The notes under the pieces were generated by a model, which saw only the letters and a program-made list of their open reading frames with translations, was not told the DNA's origin and searched no databases. A stretch of DNA of 64,000 bases from Glandiceps talaboti (lineage: Eukaryota; Hemichordata; Enteropneusta; Spengelidae): NCBI RefSeq assembly GCF_964340395.1, contig NC_135550.1, positions 4,500,601 to 4,564,600 of the forward strand. Reading direction: 5' to 3'. The position numbers were made by a program, and so were the translations under genes. How positions within the stretch are numbered: the stretch's first letter is position 1; each line of letters begins with the position of its first letter. Below are positions 47,889-60,169 of the stretch, piece by piece.

Positions 47889-49787
47889 GATAATTCATGA
47901 GAGAAAAAAATGTTCGGCGACTGAAAAGAAAAACATCAAAGTAAGGTGTGATAAACATCCCGAATTCACTGATCGTACGGCTTATAAACCCTATGAGTGG
48001 TGTATGTAGCAACGATCGTGATTTTTAAGAATACATTTCCATGCGTAAAAAGATACTTTTAAGTGAATACAATGAAAGCCTTAATATAATTGTGCACTGC
48101 GTGGTTTATCGGCTTATCAAATTTATGGTATGTGTGTGGTGTGTGTGTATATATATATATATATATTAACATTTAAGCACACAATTGAGTGCAATTTCTA
48201 ACGAAGAAGAATATTATCAATACAAATGATATACTCAACGTGTAAGATCTTTAAAATTTGATTTTCTGAATTAAGAAAAATCCAAAAACTACATAAAGTC
48301 GAACCCCATTCCATCTAAGAAAATTGCCAGCTGAACGCTACAAACTGGTGTTCTTTAGGTTTTATAGGTAAAATACCATCGTTGTTACCATTTGGAGTAT
48401 TCTGTGTGGTAAATGGTCAATTCAAATTTTCTATTCTTCTCGGGATATTGACATTCATATTAACTTTATTGACGTTGCCTTTCTGTACTGAAGAAAGTAC
48501 CATGGTGCCGTTTGAGACATAGGGTATCGAAATAAATTGAACCTTTTCGAGGGCGACGTATTTTAATGTAGAATTTATTTATCTCATAAATCATGTATGA
48601 TATTTCTATAAAGTAACCAACGGTACTAATTGTAAACACCATGCCACAAGAAAGAATTTGTTCATAAATGTATTATTTTGTACATCTCAATTATACTTTC
48701 GACTTGAAATTGATATTTGCATTTCTAGGGTTGTCATTGAAACTGAGTTTGACTCAAACAAACTTAAACATTCTGATTGGTTTAAATTTGTTTTTCACTC
48801 AACATTCGAAAATGTTGCGTATTGCTATCACAATACATGAAATAATAACTGTTGTCTTCATAAAAGCGTTTGTCACTCAAATGACTAAATTGTCTATCAA
48901 AATGAAATGAGTCAAACTTAACAAATCAAAATACAAGAAATTAGAATTAGCCTTGTTACAATATTAGTGAAGGCACTGCAAAATACCACTGTTCGTGTAG
49001 TCATTTCTAGTTATAAAGCCTTTTAAGACACATGGAAGATTGAAATTTGTCAATCTTTTATTTTGAAAAATGTCTGTAAATGTCGCTGGGAATGCAAAAT
49101 ATTAAATTCTGAGCTGAGCAGTTGATCACACTTAGGCCATTATGCATTCATAGTGGCTATGTTTGAAGGTGAAAGAGTATACCAAAGAAAATTTGGAAAG
49201 TGGTACTCGTGTCTTTGTAGTGTTCTTCGTCTGTTATAAATCAAACCCAGTTTTTGAATAGTTTACTTCATAACATTTGGTCTCAGTTATTCTGATGTTA
49301 TTCTGTACTCACCTTTACTGTGTTCCTGACAAAGGTTGATGCTCTGTAAAGGATCACTTTGGATTAGGATTAAAATCTTAGTTGTGAAAAAAATAGTTGT
49401 CCAACAGCGCTAAAATTATAAATCTAATCTAATCCTCATGGCTTCACTATTGATATAACTAATGGAAAGACGTTTAAATCTATTATTGACCAACGATAGA
49501 CAAGTAGTATTAAAAGGGTCAATTCAAACATCGTAAAACGCCAAATGTAGGTTTAGGTCTTTGAAGCATTTAAAATGGTTATGGTAATGAGTAGCCCTTG
49601 CGTTATTCATACAATGGACATATATAATCAGGTTGTCTTGTAAAAGAAAAAAAAACAGATGTCAAAAGTATTCATATAAAATATACAAGGATCTGCTTCA
49701 AACATGAGAACATAGAGAAAAAGATTGAAAGTCCTTAACTTAAAATGATATACTCTATTTACGAAGTCAATTTGGAAATAAACACAA
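46443..49787. other. Intergenic with microsatellites
   Basis: Holds a C-run near 46868, (TG)n at 47573-47600, (CT)n/(CA)n at 47828-47884 and (TA)n near 48149-48168. No gene recognised among the short open frames. Confidence 0.5.
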
Positions 49788-50164
49788 CGGTTGTACAACC
49801 GACATTTGTAATAATTGCCGACATTTTGTAATAAAAATCACGTTTTTCATGTAATGAAAGTGGCATTTTTAATAATTGCCGAAATTTGTAATAATTTCTA
49901 TGATCGACAAATGTAATAAAAGTTGCCGATATTTGTAAATAAATTTTAGAAAAAACATGTAATAAAATTGCCGAAATTTGTACTAAAAATGACATTAAGG
50001 AGGGTCCTTCCTGCCACACTAAAAAATGGGTTATATAAATAAAGCAATCCAAGAATGCAAAATCATCACGTCAAACGAAAGTAGATTCAACAAGCATCAA
50101 TTGAATTGATGAATATACTAATTAATTGAACAATTAACCAAGTTATTAATATTTCAATCAATCC

Positions 50165-50265
50165 GTATGTATGTATGTATGTATGTATGTATGTATGCAT
50201 GCATGCATGCATGCATGCATGTATGTATGTATGTATGTATGTATGTATGTATGTATGTATATATG
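50165..50265. repeat. (TATG)n/(CATG)n microsatellite
   Basis: TATG tetramers, a block of CATG, then TATG again, inside the foldback element. Confidence 0.96.
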
Positions 50266-50289
50266 TGATGAGGAAGTGCAAGAATGATT

Positions 50290-50417
50290 GAACAAACGAA
50301 CGAACAAACGAACAAAGAAATGAATGAATGAATGAATGAACGAACGAACGAAGTAATTTAATTAATTAATGGATGGGTGGATGTCATTCATTTGAACGAA
50401 CGAACGCACGAACGAAT

Positions 50418-50452
<35 letters not shown>

Positions 50453-50482
50453 TTAATTAATTAATTAATTAATTAATTAATG
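50290..50482. repeat. (GAAC)n, (TAAC)n and (TTAA)n tracts
   Basis: A succession of tetranucleotide tracts (ACGA/GAAT, then TAAC, then TTAA), apparently mutated from one another. Confidence 0.92.
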
Positions 50483-51054
50483 TACAGTTTATTATCTATC
50501 CATAATTCTTAGCGGAGTTTTGTTCGGTTATATTGTGCAATTCGACAGAGCGTATTAGAAAATATGTGTTCGCGTGACGTTTACATGAAATTTGTTAGAT
50601 TTATCCCCACTGATATGAATCGATTTGACTTATACCATCAATGTTTGAGTACAGCAGTCACCTTTCATATCATTACAGTGGTTTTCTATTCTTCATTATG
50701 CTATTCAATTTAGTGGGGTTTTCGAGGATGTGCATGGTTTAGTGAGCTGTGCACTATAGGTAGTAATTCATCATTTGATGAAATCTGATAGGGAAGGGAT
50801 TTCAGGGATAGTTGACTAGTCGAGCCGGGAATGAGTTCTGATTTAGATGAAAGACAGAAAAAAGGGGAGAATAACTTCCCCTCAATCCCTTTCTCTAAAA
50901 TGATTAATCTTGTCTTCATTTCAATTAAATCAGTTTTATTTTGTATATTTCAATATTGAACTTCTTGAATGTTTTATAATAGCACAGCCAAATGTTGTTG
51001 TGGCTACTCTGTATAACATTACAAAACTTTCTGTATATTTACAGAGACTTGTAC

Positions 51055-51345
51055 CGGCAATTACAAGTACACTTGTAATAAAGTGGTTGAAAACTTGTAA
51101 TAAAATTGCCGACATTTGGAATAAGTTTGCCGACATTTGTAATAAACTAACGAAATTTGTAATAAAATTGCTGACATTTGTAATAAACTAATGACATTTG
51201 TAAATAAAATTGACGACATTTGTAATGAAATTGCCTACATTTCTTAATAACTAACGACATTTGTAATACAATTGATGACATTTGTAATAAACTAACTGCA
51301 TTTGTAAATGAAATTGCCGATATTTGGACTAAAATTGCCGCCATC
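51055..51345. repeat. Internal satellite block of the foldback element
   Basis: About twelve imperfect copies of (A)ATTTGTAATAAA(A)TTGCCGAC, in the same orientation as the left arm. Confidence 0.85.
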
Positions 51346-51933
51346 TTAAAGCTGAGTTTTAATATTCTAAGAACAGCATTTACATGTACATATAAGTATA
51401 TCTGATGTGATCAAATCAAAATAATGTAGATTGTGTGGGGTGAATTGATATAAAACCCACTAGTTTTCAGCTATTTACAATCAATGCCTCATCTTCACCA
51501 ATCCTAGATTTCAACAAATTAAACACCTGAATCTAAGAAACTTTATAAAAATTCCCCGACTAATAACACATTCTACAATCCAGGGACGTTTTGCGCCGAT
51601 AGTTAGCACCCAAATGGATACAGAACTATATTATTATGTATTTACTACGTTGATTCAAATCCAAAGTCCTTTCTTTTAATATCAGAGTTTATCGTTGGTT
51701 GGCCTGTCATAGGCTTGTGTTAATAAAACCATCAGAAATGATGATATCATGGACAATTATACAAGCGATCATGTTTCTTTTTTTATACATAAATGCAATG
51801 TAGTTCAAAGACCATTAGGGGACATCAAGTAGACCTAAGAACTCAGTTGCGCATGTTACCTGAACATGGTAGTATCTGGTATATCTGTAACATTGGCATA
51901 GTGGCATTACTCTTCCAGATACAGTGAAGTCGC

Positions 51934-51935
<2 letters not shown>

Positions 51936-51982
<47 letters not shown>
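51936..51982. repeat. (TTGA)n microsatellite
   Basis: About eleven TTGA/GATT tetramers, inside the foldback element. Confidence 0.95.
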
Positions 51983-52350
51983 AAGACTTCAAAGGACAAG
52001 TGGCTTTAGAATGACATAATTGTTATAAACTGATTCTAGGAAATCTGTGATGACGATATTTTATCTCCCTTCCAAGTTTAGGATGAGTAACTCCATTTCT
52101 CTGAAAGCCAGAGAGGAACCTCCTTAACTTTTTTTTAATTACAAATTTCGGCAGATTTATTACACATTTTTTTCTGAAATTTATTACAAATATCGGCAAT
52201 TTTTATTACAATTGTTGTTCACAGAATTTATTATAAATGTCGTCAGTTTATTATAAAATATCGGCAATTTATTACGAATGTTGGCAATTTTATTACAAAC
52301 GGATTATTACGAATGTTGGCAATTATTACAAATGTCGATTGTACAAGCGG

Positions 52351-54039
52351 TTCATCCTATAGACTTCCCATTACACTATTTTGTAAGCTGATACAAATTA
52401 TGTCCACGTTCAAAGGTTTACAAGATTGCGTTCAACAGTTAAGAAATCAATACTTGCTTTTGATAATAAATAACCTATGCAAATTATAATATGTCAATAA
52501 ATTCAGGATGTTTAATTATTGTTCACTATTAATGAATTATTTATTATTAATTATTAATTATTTTAAATTTGCAAATTAGATGTAAAAGAAATAAATATAG
52601 TGATATTAAACAACGTAGTTCTGATTGTCGTATTGAAATTGCCTCAAAAGTGTTGTCAGTTATGTTGAACTCGTAATTCATACTCTTGAAAACGGGATAG
52701 CAGTTTATACAGTGGTATTTATATCAAGATAGATCCAGCGATAAATTATTCTTAGAGAAATAAAGATCTGTATCGTATAATCTTAAAGGAAAATACGTCG
52801 GAACCTTTGAGTTTTGAAATGGTTGTGCTAGATAAAAAATCTACGATAATTTTCAGTATTGCCAACTTTCCCTACTCTAAGAATGGTTATTCCACTTTTT
52901 CATACATCCCACTAAATAAACGCGAGTACTAACAACAAAACACGGTTGTTGTAGAGTAAACTAGTTTATGGATAGAGTCTGAAGAAATGAATATTCAAAA
53001 ATCACTGGCAAACATGATGACAAAACGTAGAGTAGAGTAAGCGACTTTGGCGTTAAACATTGAGAGGGGAGGTTATTTTAATGCATTCATAAATCATAAC
53101 AATTGTTCCGTGTATCAATTCTCCCATCTTTTGAATAACTTAAATTGAACTCTTAAGGCTTAGGCCTGCATTCCCAAGGGGATTAAGTAATTTTTAAAAA
53201 AAGATTTCGATAAAACCTTGGGAACTATATCAGGATACATATAAATGTGGTGTGAGAGACTTCATACATTTAATAATTTATTACCGTGACGCAAGTTCGC
53301 AGAAACAACCTTTCCATAATATCGACTAGAGTCTGGAACATCACAACAATACTGATTACAGTCTTTCAGGTTTGTTTCTGTTTCCACCACTTCAAGTGCT
53401 TCCGTGATCACGATGTATGTATGCTGTATATTTGATAATAAACATTGTCTTTGTCGATTTAGTAAGATTGAAACTGAAGCTTTACTTAGCTTATTCACTG
53501 TTTGCTTCGGGCATTAAAGAAGTGAAAAATGCATGACAGCAACTGCACGTCGTGATCTAAATGCTGTAAATACAAATAGAAGCCTTAGCCTTAGATGTAC
53601 GACTCTTGACTCGTTGCATTTTAGAAGGTTTCCATGACAGTATAACAAACTTCAACATGTAAAAGCCCGCCTCCAATAAACTAGGCTGCTAAAACCGTGG
53701 TGTGAAAGGCACGTCCAAGCAAATAAACCCTACACACCACGGTTACATATATAAATATGCATGGATTTATTTTACAGGAAAAATGAATTTGCCTTGCTGT
53801 TTCACTCACTGGAAATCATATGTTTCTGACACTAAGATAGACAATCAACTCTCGACTAACAATAGCAGAGACACAACACACACAGCAGGATCTTTTACCC
53901 AATCACATTGAAAGGTGTTGTGATAAAGCATTGCTAGTCTTTACATTGCAGTAGAAACAGACTTCCGCTGAAAAAATTGCAAATGGACCTGATTATCAGC
54001 ACAACTGAACTGATAAGGTTCAACAGCATAGGCATGGCA

Positions 54040-54040
<1 letters not shown>
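52351..54040. other. Intergenic, nothing firmly recognised
   Basis: A 78-codon minus-strand frame at 53498-53262 contains a CNQYCCDVPDSS segment, but I cannot place it in a family or find partner exons. Confidence 0.35.

Positions 54041-54041
<1 letters not shown>

Positions 54042-54103
<62 letters not shown>
54042..54103. repeat. (TG)n microsatellite
   Basis: About thirty TG dinucleotides. Confidence 0.97.
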
Positions 54104-54106
<3 letters not shown>

Positions 54107-54149
54107 CAACTTAAAGTAAAAAATAGAAATATTGATACAGCTTCAGTGG

Positions 54150-55485
54150 GCTCCGTCTGTGCGTCTGTCTGTCCATCTCACTTCATTTCTCAGACATGCA
54201 ATATGCAATTTCATTCATACCTGGCACATAGGTGACATATAATGTGGTACATATGCACGTCACTTTGTTTTGCAATGTATGCAAATTATACCAAATGATA
54301 GCCATATTTGTAGTTAAAAATCAATACTTACTGCGTAACTCAAAAACTGTAATACACAGGCAATCCATACAAGTGTCTTCCCCCATATTATCAGATGCAA
54401 GCTATCTTTGCCGACTTTGACCTTGACCTTCAGCGTCAATTATCAAAACCAAGCAAATTTACTATGACAGACGCAATGTAGTATTTACATATTGCCAATT
54501 TCTTTTAAATCATGTTTACAAGTGATATTGAAGAAAAGAACTGTACACCAGCATTATTGTTGGTGTTCATCACATTTTTACTCGAAGGCAGCCATAGTTG
54601 TAGTTAAGAATCATTATTTACTGCATAACTCAAAAACTGTAATCCTTAGAGACTCAATTCAAGTTTCTACCCCGATAATATCAGATGCAAGCTATCTTTT
54701 GAGACCTTGACCTTTCACATTGATCTTCAGGTCCAAGTATCAAAAAGAAACCAATTCCAACCTATCACAGACACATTGTAGTGTTTACATATTACCAATT
54801 TCTTTTAAAGCATATTTACAAGTAATATTGAAGAAAAAATAGTATACACAAACATTATTTTGGTGTTTTACTGAATGGCAGTCATATTTGTAGTAAAGAA
54901 TCACCATATCACTATATAACTCAAATACATAGACTCTATTGTCTAACCCATGTAATCACATATAAGCTTTCTTTAATGAGTGACCTTTACCTTGGCTTGC
55001 TGGGTAGACCATCAAAATTAAGGCATTACTTGCATATTGCAGACACTTTGTAGGAATTATGTTTGGTTAATGTCTTTTAGATCATGTCTGTAGATAATGC
55101 AGAACCAGATGAAACTACACATGCATTATGTTCGGTGCTTATATAACCTTTACTCAATGGCTGTCATATTTGCAGTGATCAATCATAGTTTACCAGATAA
55201 CTCAAACAAAGTTAATACATAGAGACTATATATTCAAGTGTCTCCTCCACATTGCCAGCTTGAAACTCTCTTTTGAGACATTAACTTGGCTTGCCTTGCC
55301 TTGGGTCTGATCCCCCATTTCAATTATCAAAATTCAGCAATTTCATGCATTGTTAGACACTTCGTAGTATTTATTTGTTGCCAGCAATTTCTTTTAAATC
55401 ACGTCTCCATTCAGTCACATAGAAGTAAAGTATTTGAGGGGGCATGTGTCTTCTATGAAGACTTGGTGAGTGAATCTTTATTCAA
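54150..55485 (+). repeat. Interspersed repeat with internal units
   Basis: Three or four diverged units of about 300 bases share AT(T)TGTAGTTAA(A/G)AATCA, AACTCAAAAACTGTAAT, TATCAGATGCAAGCTATCTT, TGACCTT and CAATTTCTTTTAAATCA. The flanks (CACTTTGTTTTGCAATGTAT, TTAAATCACGTCTCCATTCA, GTCACATAGAAGTAA) match the 8350-8600 repeat. This is a dispersed family, not a gene. Confidence 0.7.
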
Positions 55486-55588
55486 CCAGATATAAATAAA
55501 TAGAACAAAGTTGAATATAAACTCAAGAGACTTGTTTCATTCTTGTCCACAGTCCTGTATGTGAATTGTAAAGCCACTACATTTCAAA

Positions 55589-58500
55589 ATGGGTATCTTA
55601 ACTCCAACGCTGCTTGTTTTGATGATTATCATTGTTTCTATGAATATATTTGTTGACAATTATTCTGGAAAGGACAGTGATGACTTGACATCTAGACGGA
55701 GAATACCAACCACGTATACTGATGTTACCAGTCAGCAACCTGGAGAAGATCACAGACAAAGAAAGACTAAAGATTCAGAGAGAGAACGGAACCGTTCCAA
55801 AAGACATATTCTTGAAGGACGAACTTTGACAAAGACAGAAGATTACAGGCGGTCGGCAATCACCATTGACCGAAGAGAGACTAATGATCCAGAGAATGTA
55901 CACGTCCGTTTCAAAAGAGATAACCATGAAGTAGGAAATTTGACAAACACGGAAGTTTTGAGCACATCAATAATCACCACTGATGACATGTTTACTCAAA
56001 AAAAGGATCCACAATCTCTGTCTTACAGTGAAACCTCGTCGGCCACAACAATGATGACAACTGGTATTGATGCAAGTTCAACAATGACACAATCAGAACT
56101 CAATGCCCCACAGTGTTATGACACACGCAGAGATCGTCGACTGGATTCCTGTTCAAGCGGTGCCACCAAGTATTGCGATATAAGACACGATTTCTATTAC
56201 GAGTGGCGAAACCAGTTTTGGATGTGTAACTGCAATAAACATTGTTTAAGCCATGGAGATTGTTGCCATGACTATTTAGAATCATGCGAGTCCAATGAAG
56301 ATAATTCGACCGAAAATGTACCAGAGTTGTATTACACCAATGTCACATATGCTAATAAAGAGATAACAGAGTGTCTTTGGTTGATGGGTATGCCCCCTCT
56401 AGTTGTAGTCGTGAAATGTCCGAACACGTCAGCTACAAAGAGAGAAACCAGAGAATTGTGCGAAAACATTCCACAAGGTATGCTGAAATTGATACTTTTT
56501 ATTCTAGTTCTCTAAGTTCTCAGACTCTAAGATGAAATATTATTATAGGTAGCGGGAACAGATAAATCCTTCTCAATTTTGATATGATAATGGTTTGTTA
56601 CAGATTATCGCATCTGTTTTTCCCATTTGATACTAAAGTCATTACTGTAGTAATTCCTTCAATCGACCACAACATTTAGTTTACGATGTAATTGTTGCAT
56701 TATATTTTTACATCCAGAAGTGTTCATCAATCAAGTGGATACACTGTCACAATGCCTTTCTTCAGTTACAACTAGTATCTTTGACAATATCTATGAGAGT
56801 TATATACAGTACTCATGTTTACTTTTTCTTGTGTTTTATCTGCTTTTATTTTCTTTCATTCGTAGTTATAGGTGGTGTTCGTGAGGTAAATCTTCAGACG
56901 ATTCCTGTGAATGCCGAAAAGGGAGGAGAAGTCTTTGTCTTCAGAAACCTATACTGCGCCCAATGCAATGAAGCTAACCTGACTTCGATGGTAGTATGGG
57001 ATGTATTTTATAAATGCAAGGACATCCAATCCATCCAGAATCTTGATCCATTTACCATTCTACAAATTGCAAAAAACGAGAGTACATGCGGGCTGCACAT
57101 GTCTGTGGAGCCCCTATCGGATGAAATTCATTCTTGTTGGCCAAGTTTAGTAAATAGTTGCAATACATCCTCAACTACGCAGGGTATAGTAGATGATTAC
57201 GAAGAACAGCACAATATGTGCCTACATTCGCCAATGGCAATTGTTCAACATAATGGCGTGTTTTATAAGAATAAGATGTGTGCAATTTGCAGTGGTATTT
57301 CCCCCAGTGATTTACGATGTGGGGGCGACAAATATGTCTATTCTCCCCTCTTTCCGATGGGTATTGGAAAACCGCTGACAATTTTATTCAGAATTAATAC
57401 AGATGGCGAGATACATGTGTATAGAAATGGGGATCCTGTGTATGAGGAAACTCACTGTGATCAAGGCAGTGTACTTGACTTGAATACACAAACCTGTGTT
57501 AACTTACCCAATGATTATACCCCTTCTATGTCAAACCAGGTCCATGAGACGGGAATGTTCGATATGAACCACACATCACAGCAATCCTGGCTGGTGACAC
57601 TATTCTTGTATTCAACAAACATGACTAATGGTTCTCTCACAAGTATGACAAACAATGTTACGTCGTTTACATTTCAGTTATTGGAATTAGAAGGGTTGTC
57701 CATGAATATAGAACCACGAAATATAGGTATAAGTTCGCATGGACGATTTCACGTACTTTCATTCAAAGTTTTTGAAAACGCGGACGTTGTATTTAATTAT
57801 GTACAAGAGTTTGTGAAATCTTTACCCTTCGTCATACGCGTCATCAATGCTAGTTTAGTGACTGCTGGCAACACAACTTTTTGTGAAGGTGGTGTAATAC
57901 AGAAAGTCTCTTCTGAACCCTTTGCCACCAACGAGATAACCAATTTGACATCAGGGAGAAGTAGGGGCCATAATTACCGTCAAATAATTCAAATTGTAGT
58001 TGACAAGTGTTTCGATGTGAAGTGTAGGGTGGGTTCGTTGAAAAATGAAAATACATATACACTAGAGAGATGCTCTTTCTCGAATAGATCTTTCATATGC
58101 CCAAAAGGGTTTAAGGGGGTGATCCTTTCACAAAATGAATTTGATATTATCGACCAAGAGCTGACTGTTAAAGACCGCGACCTCACAATACACCCGTCGA
58201 TTTTCAATTTTCACCTAAATGAAAGTTTATTGTATGCGTGTGTTCGTGATCTAGTTGTTAAAATCCCCTTCAGTAACAAATCCGACAGAATCCAGATCTT
58301 GTGTACGACATTTGGTACGTCGCTGTCTATATTTGCATGTGTGATGACTCTAATCACATATTCTGCATTTCCTAGCCTACGTACTGTTCCAGGGAGAATA
58401 GTAATGAATTTGACTGTTGCTCTCTTGATTGCCCAACTTCTCTTTGTGACAGCCATTGATAAGACAGCTATTCAAGTTGTCTGCGTTGCTGTTGCTATTG

Positions 58501-59165
58501 CTTCTCATTATTTCTGGTTGGCTTCGTTCTTCTGGATGAACGTCCTGGCAATTGATCTCCACAACACGTTCACACAGTCATTGGCAAGTGCGTTTTCTCA
58601 GTCGAAAAAAATGAGGCGATTCGTGATGTACGTATTGTACGCATGGTTGACCCCCGCCATCATCGTAGGGGTCAGCGTGTTTGTTGACTTTTGTCCCACT
58701 GTTCCTTTCAATATTGGCTATGGTAGAGGATTGTGCTGGATAACCCAACCGTTCTCACTCTTCCTATCTTTTGAATTACCTTTATTCTTACTGTTATTGG
58801 GAAATATTCTTTGTTACCTGGACATCTTAGCAAGTCTAAGAAAGAGAAGGTTACTTAAGCTTGCTGGAACCCAGCAATCACATAAAGGCTCTTCTAAATC
58901 CAGAGATGTAGCCTTAAGTGTCAAGATGTCCCTTGCAATGGGATTTACGTGGATATTTGGATTCATAGTAACATTCTCTGACTCTCCTGTCATATCTTAC
59001 CTATTTCTTATCTTTAACAGCTTACAGGGTGTTTCTCTCTATCTTTCCTTTCTGATGAATCCACGTACTTTTCAAATGTACAGGGCTGCTCTTGGCCGTC
59101 CGATCCATTACTTCACCCGTTCATCAAAGAGTACAGGGGTGACTAACACACGAAACGCTACCTGA
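55589..59165 (+). CDS. Somatomedin-B family-B 7-transmembrane receptor (two exons, complete)
   Basis: Exon 1 (55589-56477) ends CAAG|GTATGC. Exon 2 (56866-59165) follows a TTTCATTCGTAG acceptor in matching phase, giving about 1062 residues. The start at 55589 (CAAAATGG) is followed by a signal-peptide-like hydrophobic stretch (residues 3-21). Residues 30-170 are Ser/Thr-rich with two furin-type sites (RSKR 69-72, RFKR 107-110). A somatomedin-B-like module spans about 176-233, with the typical CNCNKHC-5-CC pattern (Cys213, 215, 219, 225, 226, 233). Two FRNLYCAQC/YKNKMCAIC motifs lie near 322-330 and 435. Seven helices lie at about 770-1027: TM6 has MGFTWIFGF and TM7 FNSLQGVSLYLSF, hallmarks of adhesion/secretin-type receptors. 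I see no HL(T/S)xF-type GPS cleavage motif before TM1, so it is nearer to Methuselah-like receptors. Numerous N-glycosylation sequons fit an extracellular domain. The ligand is unknown. Confidence 0.85.
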
Positions 59166-59774
59166 AACGTTTCTCTTTAAATATGCACTTCAAATAAGAC
59201 AGATATATATCCCACGTCTACTTGCATTTGTAACAAAGAAGCTGACTATTGAGATTTGCATTTTTGGACATCTCCACAGGCATTGGGTAGACAAAGTTTC
59301 AAGTCTCTGTGATATATAAAGTACAAAGGAATGTTCATGTTGAATTAAGCAATCTTTTTTACTATCTAACAAAGGACTTGTGGGTACGATGTTGTTAAAA
59401 ATACAATGATAAAAGAAAGATTTGGACAGGGCTATCAAGTTTAAAACTAGAACTCCGAGCAGTGCCTTATATTTGTATGTACTCAAATCGTATGTTTAGC
59501 GTAAAACCCTCAAAATGATGACACCTTTAATGTACATGTATGATGTAAAGAATACATTTATAAGTTGTTTTCTAAAAGAATGTTACTCTGTTATCACTAC
59601 CCAATTTAGGTAATTTGATTATCACAATTTATTTGCCAGTACCGATGTGAGAATAGAAAAAAGCGTCAATTTAGAAACCATTTGTGTTGTATATCCCAAA
59701 AGCTCCCAAGGCAGAATCATTTTAAAGCAGTGAAAGTCTCATTTGTTGCCATATGCGTTGCCATGGTTCTAATG
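59166..59774. other. 3' flank of the receptor gene
   Basis: Presumably contains the 3' UTR; no unambiguous AATAAA lies close to the stop codon. No other gene seen. Confidence 0.4.
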
Positions 59775-60160
59775 TAATGTAATGTAATGCAATGTAATGT
59801 AATGTAATCTAATCTAATCTAGTCTAATATAACTCAATCCAACCCAACCCAATCCAATATAATCTATTATTTATAAGGCGCCAGACTCCAGAACCATATA
59901 GTTCTGTTCAATTAGGGTAAATACACACTAAATACTTTTTTGAATATATGTGTCCTTAGCTTGTTCTTGAAAGTGTTCAGATTTGATGATTGCCGTATAT
60001 CCAATGGTAAAGAATTGCATAGGCTAGGTGCACAAATTGTTTTACAACTTTGCATCCATAAACGCCCAAAGTATTTAAAAGACAACACCTTATTCATTCT
60101 GATGTACGCGGGACTCAGGTTGTTCTGAAATTGATATTTTAATTCGGTTTCGATTATCAA
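59775..60160 (-). mobile_element. LINE 3' end with pentamer tail
   Basis: Minus-strand translation of 60160-59912 (NNLSPAYIR, APSLCNSLPLDIRQSSNLNT, FKNKLRTHIFKK) matches the end of ORF2 in several non-LTR retrotransposons (a WNSLPxxIR then FKxxLKTxLF pattern). After the stop comes GGCGCCTTATAAATAA, then pentamers (GGATT, AGATT, ACATT) at about 59865-59775, as expected for a LINE with a microsatellite 3' terminus. It is distinct from the neighbouring LINE copy. Confidence 0.65.
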
Positions 60161-60169
60161 AAATTAGCT

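Larger units (their letters stand above)
49788..52350. mobile_element. 2.56-kb foldback element with satellite-bearing inverted termini
   Basis: The left arm (49788 to about 50020) and right arm (about 52107 to 52350) are inverted copies. Outer tips read CGGTTGTACAACCGACATTT and, reversed, CCGCTTGTACAATCGACATT. Both continue through several copies of TTGTAATAA(AA)TTGCCGACAT and end with GCCGAAATTTGTA, then TTAAGGAGG(G)TCCT. A further block of the same 20-22 bp unit lies in the middle at about 51055-51345. There is no transposase-like frame, so the element would be non-autonomous. No clear target-site duplication was found. Confidence 0.75.

Noticed and set aside
53262-53498. Cysteine-containing minus-strand frame near the receptor
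   Set aside because: Too short, no clear splice sites, no recognised family.
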